Shown here piece by piece: positions 1 through 7,600 of a DNA stretch of 64,000 nucleotides. The stretch is from Chitinophaga rhizophila (lineage in GTDB: Bacteria; Bacteroidota; Bacteroidia; Chitinophagales; Chitinophagaceae). The position numbers were made by a program, and so were the translations under genes. Under the pieces are notes generated by a model. That model had not been told where the DNA came from, did not search any database, and saw nothing but the letters and a program-made list of their open reading frames with translations. Positions within the stretch are counted from its first letter, which is position 1. The number at the start of each line of letters is the position of its first letter. The stretch is taken from NCBI RefSeq assembly GCF_019492185.1, contig NZ_JAICCF010000003.1:310001-374000 (forward strand), in the 5' to 3' direction.

Positions 1-693
1 CAGCTTCCTGATATGCTGCTGGGTAGATGGCGCAATACCTTCTCCCATCAGCAGACTTCTACTTTCCCTCGCCAGCAATACTGACACAATAGTCAGGATA
101 ATACCCACTATTACTGAGGCGACTCCGTCCAGATACGGATTGTTGTAATAGTGCCCCAGGTATACCATCATTGCTACCACCAACAAGCCAATCACCGCAG
201 CGCCATCTTCAAAAAGCACAATAAAGCTGGCCGGATCTTTACTCCGGTGAATAGCTGTCCACCATGACAGGTCACCCCGTACCTTATCAAACTCCTTAAT
301 CGCTACAACCAGCGAAGCGCCTTCAAATATCAATGAAAATGCAAGTACAACATAATTCCAGGTAGGATCCTCCAGGGGAGGGGGATGCTTGATATGTATC
401 ACGCCCTGGTAAAAAGAGATACAACCGCCAATACCAAAGATCAGTATCGAGACAATGAATGACCAGAAGTACACTTCCTTACCATACCCGAAAGGACGGC
501 GCTCATCCGGAGATCGTTTGCTGCGCCTGATTCCAAATAACAGCAATACCTGGTTGGTAGTATCGACCAGGGAATGAACGCCTTCAGATATCATAGCGGA
601 ACTGCTGGTCGCAGCGCCTGATATAAATTTAATGACTGCTATCAGCAGATTGGCCGCCAGCGCGGTATAGATAGTTTTATTATTAGCCGCCAT
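1..693 (-). CDS. Cation diffusion facilitator (CDF) family transporter, 3' end cut by the window edge
   Basis: I translated the minus strand from the ATG at 693; the frame stays open to position 1, giving about 231 residues without a stop, so the C-terminus lies outside. CDF proteins export divalent metals (Zn, Mn, Fe, Co) from the cytoplasm by proton antiport. The N-terminal half has the family's hydrophobic segments and the first metal-site motif in SEGVHSLVDTTNQ, with the paired Asp-rich helix seen later in FEDGAAVIGL. The sequence FGYGKEVYFW between helices is also typical. Metal specificity cannot be read from this fragment. The gene lies behind the hairpin that ends the upstream OmpA-like gene, so it probably has its own promoter. 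Confidence 0.88.
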   Translation of the reverse strand, partial: MAANNKTIYTALAANLLIAVIKFISGAATSSSAMISEGVHSLVDTTNQVLLLFGIRRSKRSPDERRPFGYGKEVYFWSFIVSILIFGIGGCISFYQGVIHIKHPPPLEDPTWNYVVLAFSLIFEGASLVVAIKEFDKVRGDLSWWTAIHRSKDPASFIVLFEDGAAVIGLLVVAMMVYLGHYYNNPYLDGVASVIVGIILTIVSVLLARESRSLLMGEGIAPSTQQHIRKL

Positions 694-731
694 AAGTGCT
701 GACAATGGCCGCAAAATCGTGCCAACCAACC

Positions 732-766
732 ACAAAAAGAAGCGCCCCTGCTGTTGCAGAGGCGCC
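732..766 (-). terminator. Rho-independent terminator of the OmpA-like lipoprotein gene
   Basis: Two 10-bp arms at 742-751 and 756-765 pair with one G-U and enclose a 4-base loop. Read on the minus strand, the hairpin is followed by a T-rich tract (complement of 734-739). Confidence 0.8.
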
Positions 767-795
767 CGAATATATCTGTATAAGTTAAATACCTG

Positions 796-1473
796 TTATT
801 GACCAGACTCTTTCTGTGCGTCAGACTTCATCTTCTCATTAGCGAAGATAGAGAACTCTACACGACGGTTTTTAGCTTTATTAGCATCAGAGTTGTTTGG
901 CACCAGTGGCTGTCTTGCACCATACCAGTAAGTCTGTACACGGTTTGAAGCAACTCCCTGAGATTTCAGGTAAGTAGCTACAGAGTTTGCACGTCTTTCG
1001 GACAGACCCATATTATAAGCATCTGTACCTGTAGTATCTGTATGACCTTCTACACGTACATAAGTGTCAGGATACTTATTCAGAATGGTAGCCAGTTCCT
1101 TGATATTCTGCTGTGCCTGTGAAGTCAGGTCTGATTTATCGAAACCAAACAGTACTCCTGAAGCAAAGGTCACATTGATACCTTCACCTACACGCTCAAC
1201 TGTTGCATTAGGTACTTCATTCTTGATTTCCTGTGCCTGTTTATCCATTTTCTTACCGATCAGTACACCTGCACCACCACCCACAGCGGCACCAATGATA
1301 GCACCCAGGGCAGTATTACCTGCTGCCTTACCGATAATAGCACCGGTTGCAGCACCACCACCTACACCAATTACAGCACCTTTCTTGGTGTTATCCATGC
1401 CTTGCCATGTTTTACAACCAAACAACAGGGAGGCAGAAAGTAAAATAGCCACAATAGGATATAACCTTTTCAT
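796..1473 (-). CDS. OmpA-family lipoprotein with glycine-zipper segment
   Basis: 225 residues. A signal peptide ends in a lipobox (LFGC, Cys20), so the mature protein should be lipidated and kept in the envelope. Residues about 31-72 form a Gly/Ala-rich glycine-zipper stretch that could insert in or pack on a membrane. Residues about 100-212 are an OmpA C-terminal peptidoglycan-binding domain, with GHTD at 143-146, LSERRA at 157-162 and NRRVEF at 202-207. The likely role is tethering the outer membrane to peptidoglycan, as in Pal/YiaD-type proteins. It is a single-gene unit with its own terminator. The exact paralog class is uncertain. Confidence 0.93.
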   Translation of the reverse strand: MKRLYPIVAILLSASLLFGCKTWQGMDNTKKGAVIGVGGGAATGAIIGKAAGNTALGAIIGAAVGGGAGVLIGKKMDKQAQEIKNEVPNATVERVGEGINVTFASGVLFGFDKSDLTSQAQQNIKELATILNKYPDTYVRVEGHTDTTGTDAYNMGLSERRANSVATYLKSQGVASNRVQTYWYGARQPLVPNNSDANKAKNRRVEFSIFANEKMKSDAQKESGQ

Positions 1474-1653
1474 CTTTTTTGAGTTTAAACGTTCTATGAA
1501 TTTGCTAATAGTTATAAGCGAAATACCTTAGACAAATATGCTGCCAGATTTTCAAACAGGCAGCATACCAGTTAACTAGATATTAAGAGCGGCGCAAATG
1601 TAAGACATATAATTATTATGAAATAACATATATATCCGCTATCTGGCTACTTA

Positions 1654-2718
1654 TTAACTACCCATCTTCATTTTCTCCGCGTTCTCTGCAAACTGTAACG
1701 CCTGTACCATCTCCTGGATGTCACCGTTCATAAATGCGTCCAGATTGTACATAGTCATACCTATACGATGATCTGTTACACGACCCTGCGGATAGTTATA
1801 AGTTCTGATCTTAGCAGAACGGTCTCCGGTTGATACAAGGCTCTTACGCTGAGAAGCAATGGCTTCCTCATGCTTACGTACTGCTGCCTCATAGATACGG
1901 CTACGCAGCATCTTCATGGCTATATCCCTGTTGGAGTGCTGACTACGTCCTTCCTGACATTCCACTACCACGCCGGTAGGGATGTGCGTCAGACGTACCG
2001 CAGATTCAGTTTTGTTTACGTGCTGACCACCTGCACCAGATGAACGGAATGTATCCATCTTGATGTCAGCCTCTCTTACATCCACATCCACCTCTTCTGC
2101 TTCCGGCAGAATGGCAACCGTCGCTGCAGATGTATGTACGCGGCCCTGAGTTTCTGTAGCCGGTACACGCTGTACGCGGTGTACGCCGGATTCAAATTTC
2201 AGGGTACCATATACATCATCTCCTGTTACTTCCACTACTACCTCTTTATAACCACCCACAGCGCCGGGCGTTTCACTCATGATCGAAGTGCTCCAGCCTT
2301 TGGTCTCACAATAACGCAGGTACATACGCAGCAGGTCTCCGGCAAAAAGGCTCGCCTCATCGCCACCCGTACCTCCGCGGATCTCCAGCATCGCGTTTTT
2401 CTCATCCTGCGGATCTTTAGGGATCAGCAGGTTACGGATGTCTGCTTCCTGCTCTTCCTTCAGTAGCTGCAACGCTTCCGTTTCTTCCTTGGCCAGCTCC
2501 CTCATTTCCTCATCCCCGCTTTCCAGGACCTCTTTATTGAAAGCGATGTTGTCCAGCGTCTTCATATAAGCCTCATGGGCCTTTACGATCTTTTCAAGCT
2601 GACGGTACTCTTTACTCAGCTTGCTGAACTGTTTATTGTCACTAACTACTTCTGGATTCGTTAATGCCAGCGATACCTGCTCAAAACGGCCTCTTATCGC
2701 GTCAAGTTTATCTATCAT
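1654..2718 (-). CDS. prfA: Peptide chain release factor 1
   Basis: Ends translation at UAA and UAG by triggering hydrolysis of peptidyl-tRNA in the ribosomal A site. With the start at 2718 the protein has 354 residues, close to the usual size. The PAT tripeptide that selects RF1 codons is at about 186-188 and the catalytic GGQ at about 230-232, in the usual GAGGQHVN context. The open frame continues 15 codons further upstream, but the family N-terminus (MIDKLDAIRGRF) begins at 2718. It is transcribed away from the amidohydrolase gene across a short divergent spacer. Confidence 0.97.
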   Translation of the reverse strand: MIDKLDAIRGRFEQVSLALTNPEVVSDNKQFSKLSKEYRQLEKIVKAHEAYMKTLDNIAFNKEVLESGDEEMRELAKEETEALQLLKEEQEADIRNLLIPKDPQDEKNAMLEIRGGTGGDEASLFAGDLLRMYLRYCETKGWSTSIMSETPGAVGGYKEVVVEVTGDDVYGTLKFESGVHRVQRVPATETQGRVHTSAATVAILPEAEEVDVDVREADIKMDTFRSSGAGGQHVNKTESAVRLTHIPTGVVVECQEGRSQHSNRDIAMKMLRSRIYEAAVRKHEEAIASQRKSLVSTGDRSAKIRTYNYPQGRVTDHRIGMTMYNLDAFMNGDIQEMVQALQFAENAEKMKMGS

Positions 2719-2800
2719 AATTATCTTTGTTGGGGAGGAAATGGATGGGCCTGCGGCTGACATTTCCCCGGACTGGGCGCAAAATTAATATAATTACTAC

Positions 2801-3955
2801 ATGTCTGAACAGCTGAAATTTAAGGGAACGGCATTATTTACCGGACGGCAGTTACTGCCCGGCAGTATGGTACTCATTTTATCTGATAAAGGCGTGGTAC
2901 TGGACATTGTCCATGAAAGCCAGGCAGGAGAGGACGTCCGCATACTGAACGGCCTCCTTAGCCCCGGATTCGTCAATACTCACTGCCACCTGGAATTGTC
3001 CCATATGGCCGGGGTCATCCCGGAAGGAACAGGTTTACCCGCTTTTCTGACCAGCGTAATGGAAAAAAGAGGCCAGCAAGACGCCGCCGTACAGGAAAAG
3101 GCCATGCAACAGGCAGCCCAGGCAATGTGGGAAAGCGGAGTTGCTGCTGTAGGCGATATCTGTAACAGTACAGCTACTCTCTCACTAAAAAAGGACAGCC
3201 CGGTGTACTATCACTCATTTATTGAGACCATGGGGTTCGTACCCGGCTTCGCACAGCAACGCTACGACTATAGCCTGGGTGTACTGGAGCAATTCCGGAC
3301 TATTGACGGTCCCAGGCATACCAGCTCCATCGTACCACACGCGCCGTACTCTGTCAGCGAAGCCCTTTTTGCCCTGCTGGCAACTACTCCCAATAATACC
3401 CCTATCACTATCCACAACCAGGAGTGTGAAGCAGAAAACATGCTGTACAAGGACAAATCCGGGGCCTTCCTCGACTTTTACCGGCATTTTAACATGGATG
3501 CCACCGCATTTCAGCCCACAGGTGCCAATAGTCTGCCTGCCTGGCTGCCCTGGTTTAAGCACCTGCCTGTCATTCTCGTACATAACACCTATACAACAGC
3601 TGCAGATATTGCCTTCACCCGCGAGCACGCTCCCGAGGCATATTGGTGCCTCTGCCCGCAGGCAAACCTGTATATAGAAAAGCGCATCCCCGATGTACCA
3701 CTGCTGCGTAGTCAGGGTTGTACCATTACCCTGGGCACAGACAGCCTGGCATCCAATCATAACCTTTCTATCTGGCAGGAAATTCAGGTGATCCGTCAGC
3801 ACTACTCAACCATTGCGCTGGAGGAAATTCTGCAATGGGCGACGCTTAATGGCGCTATGGCACTAGGTATAGCTGATAAATATGGCAGCTTTGAAACCGG
3901 CAGGCAACCCGGCGTACTACTAATAGATGAGCTGGAAAGTCACAGGATTCTATAA
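2801..3955 (+). CDS. Amidohydrolase-superfamily deaminase (SAH/aminodeoxyfutalosine deaminase-like)
   Basis: 384 residues with the metal-dependent amidohydrolase layout: HxH at 61-63 (HCHLELS), His180 in PHAPYS, His205 in IHNQE, His261, and the catalytic Asp314 in GTDSLASN. This arrangement matches the cytosine deaminase/SsnA/ATZ branch, which removes amino groups or chlorine from heterocycles. The HCHLELS signature resembles aminodeoxyfutalosine deaminase of the alternative menaquinone pathway (MqnX), but no other mqn gene is present here, so substrate and symbol are left open. Its stop is 18 bp before the MscS-type channel gene, so the two are probably cotranscribed. Confidence 0.87.
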   Translation: MSEQLKFKGTALFTGRQLLPGSMVLILSDKGVVLDIVHESQAGEDVRILNGLLSPGFVNTHCHLELSHMAGVIPEGTGLPAFLTSVMEKRGQQDAAVQEKAMQQAAQAMWESGVAAVGDICNSTATLSLKKDSPVYYHSFIETMGFVPGFAQQRYDYSLGVLEQFRTIDGPRHTSSIVPHAPYSVSEALFALLATTPNNTPITIHNQECEAENMLYKDKSGAFLDFYRHFNMDATAFQPTGANSLPAWLPWFKHLPVILVHNTYTTAADIAFTREHAPEAYWCLCPQANLYIEKRIPDVPLLRSQGCTITLGTDSLASNHNLSIWQEIQVIRQHYSTIALEEILQWATLNGAMALGIADKYGSFETGRQPGVLLIDELESHRIL

Positions 3956-3973
3956 TTTCGCGGCATTAGAAGA

Positions 3974-5080
3974 ATGCAATCATATACTATGAATAGTCTC
4001 TTAGACCAGGTTATACTTGGCAACCCTATCCAAAACTACTTTATACTGGCAATTATATTGCTGTTTGTTTCCATGATCAAACGTTATCTCTCCACAGGAT
4101 TGGCAAAACTCCTGTACAAAGAGGTAAGGCGCTGGGCACCAGAGATCGGGCAACATGAATTTTCACACCTGCTGCTGGTGCCATTGGAGTACTTCCTGCT
4201 GCTGGTCACCTTTATGCTCACCATTGATCACCTCAACTTCCCGCCAGAGCTGAATGTACCCGTATATAATGGCTACACGGTCAAGATGTTGCTCAATACA
4301 ATTATGGATCTTGCCCTGACCATCTCCATTATCTGGATCGTACTGCGGGTAATTGATTTCGTATCACTGATGATCAGCAAAAGCGCAGACCATTCACACG
4401 ATCATACTGATAATCAGTTCATCGTATTCTTCCGGGACTTCTTCAAAGCTATCGTCTTCATTTTCGGCGCTATCGCTTTCATACGTATACTCTTTGGCGC
4501 TGTACTGGTCAATAAGATCATCGCAGGTTTAGGTATCGGTGCGGCGGCACTTGCACTCGCTGCCAAAGAAAGTATTGAGAACCTCATCTGTTCCTTCATT
4601 ATCTTTTTTGACAAACCATTCAGGGTAGGAGATGCAGTGAAAGTAGATGCCTTTCAGGGAAATGTGGAAAAGATCGGTTTACGCAGTACGCGTGTACGCA
4701 CGCTGGACAAAACCTTCGTTACAGTGCCCAATAAGAAAATGGTGGATAGTGTACTGGATAATCTTTCCCTGCGTACCCATCAGCGTGCCGTATTGCGCCT
4801 GGAAATAGCAGGTGATACTCCGGCAGACAATATTATGCTGGTATTGCAGGATGTGAGACAATTGCTGACTTCCAATGAACGGGTACAGGAAGGCTTTATT
4901 GTGAACCTCAATGAGTTTACGAAAGACACTTACGTGATTCAGATTATTTACCTGTCACAGGTCATCGAAGGGGTCCAGTTCAATGCGCTGAAGAATGAGA
5001 TCAACCTGGCCATTGTAGCTATACTTGACAAGAGAGATGCCAGGCTGGCCAGCAATAAGATAGAGATACATGAGCGATAA
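3974..5080 (+). CDS. MscS-family mechanosensitive ion channel
   Basis: 368 residues. Several hydrophobic segments (about 20-40, 75-95, 110-130, 150-180) precede the conserved MscS pore helix and beta domain: a Gly/Ala-rich stretch (IIAGLGIGAAALALAAKE), then FFDKPFRVGDAV, then the NVEKIGLRSTRVRT region. Such channels open under membrane tension and release solutes during osmotic downshock. An alternative ATG five codons in (3989) is equally possible. It lies 18 bp downstream of the amidohydrolase gene and ends at a strong hairpin. Confidence 0.92.
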   Translation: MQSYTMNSLLDQVILGNPIQNYFILAIILLFVSMIKRYLSTGLAKLLYKEVRRWAPEIGQHEFSHLLLVPLEYFLLLVTFMLTIDHLNFPPELNVPVYNGYTVKMLLNTIMDLALTISIIWIVLRVIDFVSLMISKSADHSHDHTDNQFIVFFRDFFKAIVFIFGAIAFIRILFGAVLVNKIIAGLGIGAAALALAAKESIENLICSFIIFFDKPFRVGDAVKVDAFQGNVEKIGLRSTRVRTLDKTFVTVPNKKMVDSVLDNLSLRTHQRAVLRLEIAGDTPADNIMLVLQDVRQLLTSNERVQEGFIVNLNEFTKDTYVIQIIYLSQVIEGVQFNALKNEINLAIVAILDKRDARLASNKIEIHER

Positions 5081-5100
5081 ACGCTTGCTTTAAAACAATA

Positions 5101-5138
5101 AAAGATCCCCGGACGAACTGCCGGGGATCTTTCTTTTT
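5101..5138. terminator. Bidirectional terminator between converging genes
   Basis: A perfect stem (aaagatccccgg with ccggggatcttt) encloses a short loop and is followed by a T tract on the plus strand. On the minus strand a T/A-rich tract also follows. It can serve both the MscS gene and the converging thioredoxin-fold gene. Confidence 0.85.
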
Positions 5139-5154
5139 ATACGTCAGGGCGTAA

Positions 5155-5673
5155 TTAGTCGTTCTCTTTCTTATTGGCTTTCAGCAGGATCTTTGCCATA
5201 TCACTTTCCAGCGATTCTCCCACATCACCGCTGATACGACCTATTTCCTTTCCTTCACGAAGCAGGATGAAAGTAGGCAGTTTCTTCACTTTATAATCCT
5301 GCGGGGTGCTGGTCTGCAATTTTTCGTCTACACCATAGGTCACTACCTGCTCATCAGGGCTACCACCCAGAATCATGATTTTATATAGTTCAGGGAGGCG
5401 AAGGCGGCTCTGGTCTTCCCAGGTACCTACTACTGCTACGACGTTAAATCTACCGCGATTGTTTTTGATGTAATTCAGCATGTTATCATTAGGCTGATAA
5501 TTGTTTACCCCGGTGTAAAACCACGCAAAAGCGCTGTCATTCATCAGGGTCTGCATATCTATTTTACCTTTTAATACCTTTTTGCCGTTTGAAGCTTTAC
5601 TTGCTGTGGTTTGTGCAAATGTCAATGTTGACAGCAACAGGCTGCCAACCAGTAATAATGATCTCAATCGCAT
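5155..5673 (-). CDS. Secreted thioredoxin-fold protein lacking the CXXC pair
   Basis: 172 residues with a signal peptide (probable cleavage after Ala20, LTFA-Q). The region VVAVVGTWEDQSR followed by a helix, and KLPTFILL at 131-138 with the cis-proline, indicate a thioredoxin fold. Where WCGPC would sit there is TWEDQSR (84-90), and I see no cysteine in the protein, so it cannot be a dithiol oxidoreductase. A binding, chaperone or structural role in the periplasm is more likely. It starts 9 bp after the MerR gene and is probably in the same operon. Confidence 0.8.
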   Translation of the reverse strand: MRLRSLLLVGSLLLSTLTFAQTTASKASNGKKVLKGKIDMQTLMNDSAFAWFYTGVNNYQPNDNMLNYIKNNRGRFNVVAVVGTWEDQSRLRLPELYKIMILGGSPDEQVVTYGVDEKLQTSTPQDYKVKKLPTFILLREGKEIGRISGDVGESLESDMAKILLKANKKEND

Positions 5674-5682
5674 AATGTATTT

Positions 5683-6291
5683 TTATAATTGTTCCTTCAG
5701 TTCAGTAAGAAAACCCCTAACCTTTAGCAAAGCTTGTACCATTTCGAAGCTGCGGGCCGCCAGTTTACGGTCTTCCTTCAATTTTTGTTTAGCACCTTCA
5801 ATGGTATATTTCCTTTCTCTTAGCAGATGATAGATAAGTTTCAGGTGCTGAATATCTTCCTGGCGGAATAACCGGTCGCCTTTCCGGTTCTTTTTAGGCT
5901 GTAGTACGTCAAACTCATTTTCCCAGTAGCGGATCAACGAGGTATTCACGCGGAACATAGTTGCTACTTCACTGATTGAGTAATACTGCTTATCCAGCGG
6001 AATAGCATCCAGTGCTTTTATCAGGTCCGGATCGTCTGCCACCTCTTTCAATGATTTCCGGCCCCGCTTTTTCTGTGGGGGCTGCGTAGCGGTCACAGAC
6101 GCCCCCTTACCGGTAAACGGTACGGGTGGTAAGTTGTCTGATGGCATCTGTACCTGGATCTTCACTGGTATTTCGACCTGCTGCACTGGTTTAAGCGGCT
6201 GTTTTACAACCGTAACTTCCTCCTGTGCCGGTGCTGGCGCATCGACAGAAGGCTTCGGTTCTGATGAAGAAAACAGATCCAGTTGTTGCAT
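5683..6291 (-). CDS. MerR-family transcriptional regulator
   Basis: 202 residues. About 95 N-terminal residues are Pro/Gln/Val-rich and low in complexity, ending in a basic KKRGRKS patch. They are followed by a MerR winged-helix domain (YYSISEVATMFRVNTS...RYWENEF) and an arginine/lysine-rich helix (RLFRQEDIQHLKLI). There is no C-terminal cysteine metal site or large ligand domain, so it is not a metal sensor of the classic type. It sits between an M23 peptidase gene (52 bp upstream) and the thioredoxin-fold gene. The effector is unknown. Confidence 0.88.
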   Translation of the reverse strand: MQQLDLFSSSEPKPSVDAPAPAQEEVTVVKQPLKPVQQVEIPVKIQVQMPSDNLPPVPFTGKGASVTATQPPQKKRGRKSLKEVADDPDLIKALDAIPLDKQYYSISEVATMFRVNTSLIRYWENEFDVLQPKKNRKGDRLFRQEDIQHLKLIYHLLRERKYTIEGAKQKLKEDRKLAARSFEMVQALLKVRGFLTELKEQL

Positions 6292-6343
6292 GATAGCACC
6301 AAATTACAAAATTCCCCACTATTGAAAGTTCAGCATTAATAAG

Positions 6344-7315
6344 TTAGTCAAATGATTGGTTACCTGAGCGGGCAATCTTCAGCATACGGTCAAATTCCTC
6401 TGGAGAAAGGTCATTGAAGAAGAAGTATACCGGGTCAACTTTCTCGCCATTCTTAACAACCTCATAGTGGCAGTGAGGACCGGTAGATTTACCTGTACTA
6501 CCTACCCATCCTATCACCTCTCCGCGTTTAATGGCCTGTCCGGCCTTCACCTTCATCTTCAGCATATGGCCGTACAGTGTCTTGTACCCATATCCATGAT
6601 TGATCATCACGTGGTTACCATAGCCTACGTCGCTAAGACTGGCATCTTCTACCACACCATCACCGGTAGCATAGATAGGAGTGCCGGAAGGGGCGGCGAA
6701 GTCAAGTCCGGAGTGGTATTTTACAGTTTTGTATATGGGGTCAATACGATATCCGAAACCGGAAGCAATACGTTTCAGGTCTTTATTGGCCACTGGCTGG
6801 ATAGCCGGGATAGAGGCCAGCATTTTCTGCTTATTCTTTACCAGGTCATCAATCTTCTCATATGATTTGGCCTGGACGGTAATACGATGTAAAAGCTCCT
6901 GCAGCAATGCGCCGGTACTGGCTATAATCTCACTGCTGGAAAAAGATTGTAACTGAGTTAACTCCTCCTCCCGCTCTGCACTGCCGGCACGTGTACTATC
7001 CGGAATAGGAGAAGCTTCAAAGATCACCCTGTAAATATCGTTATCGCGGCGCTCCAGTTCTGTTATCTGAGACTTTACATCATTCATGCGGTCTTCCATC
7101 GCCTCATATCTCTCATTCATCACCTCCAGCTCGCGGCGTAACCGCTTTTCCTTAGGAGAATCTAATATACGGTATGATACGGACAGGAAGATAAACCCTG
7201 TTACAATGGCAGCTGAAACAAATCCCAGTATCCTCAGCAGTTTCACACGGAGCGAAACAACCAGCTTCTCGTATTTTAGTGTTTGTGTATTATAAAAGTA
7301 TTTAACCTTCTTCAT
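6344..7315 (-). CDS. Membrane-anchored M23 (LytM-type) peptidoglycan endopeptidase
   Basis: 323 residues. A transmembrane helix at about 29-47 is followed by a coiled coil (about 55-92) and a C-terminal M23 domain. The zinc ligands are visible: His201 and Asp205 in HSGLDFA, and His281/His283 in HCHYEV. Members cut peptide cross-links in peptidoglycan or, when degenerate, activate amidases as EnvC/NlpD do; here the catalytic residues are intact. The coiled coil plus LytM layout suggests a role in cell wall growth or division. It is transcribed divergently from alaS and is probably the first gene of a three-gene operon. Confidence 0.93.
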   Translation of the reverse strand: MKKVKYFYNTQTLKYEKLVVSLRVKLLRILGFVSAAIVTGFIFLSVSYRILDSPKEKRLRRELEVMNERYEAMEDRMNDVKSQITELERRDNDIYRVIFEASPIPDSTRAGSAEREEELTQLQSFSSSEIIASTGALLQELLHRITVQAKSYEKIDDLVKNKQKMLASIPAIQPVANKDLKRIASGFGYRIDPIYKTVKYHSGLDFAAPSGTPIYATGDGVVEDASLSDVGYGNHVMINHGYGYKTLYGHMLKMKVKAGQAIKRGEVIGWVGSTGKSTGPHCHYEVVKNGEKVDPVYFFFNDLSPEEFDRMLKIARSGNQSFD

Positions 7316-7600
7316 GTACCGGGCTTAAGCATTTAAGCAGAACCTACATTCCCAATGGAAGTCCTTGGATTACTTTTAACAGGGTTATACAGATATGGAT
7401 GAGAGGGTATATAGACTTTTTCAATATTTTTGCACACCTTTCCGCAAAATACGGCAGGGTGTGCAAACCTAAGGGAATTAGACTAAAAGGGCAATCTTTT
7501 GAGTGTCAATTTTCTAAATACCGCTAGTTGGCTTAAAATACAAATTAAAGCCATTTAGGTGACACAAAATTATAATACATACCAATTATTTCAAATACTT

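Noticed and set aside
1533..1540. CATATTTG (minus) as promoter of the OmpA-like gene
   Set aside because: One base off the -7 box and no -33 partner at the right spacing, so it is not listed as a feature.
7425..7432. TATTTTTG box as alaS promoter
   Set aside because: It is about 170 bp from the start, with no -33 partner, in an AT-rich spacer where such matches arise by chance.
7559..7600. GTG start 14 codons upstream of the alaS ATG
   Set aside because: The family N-terminus begins at MTAPEIRQQF (7601), and the extra residues have no homology that I know.
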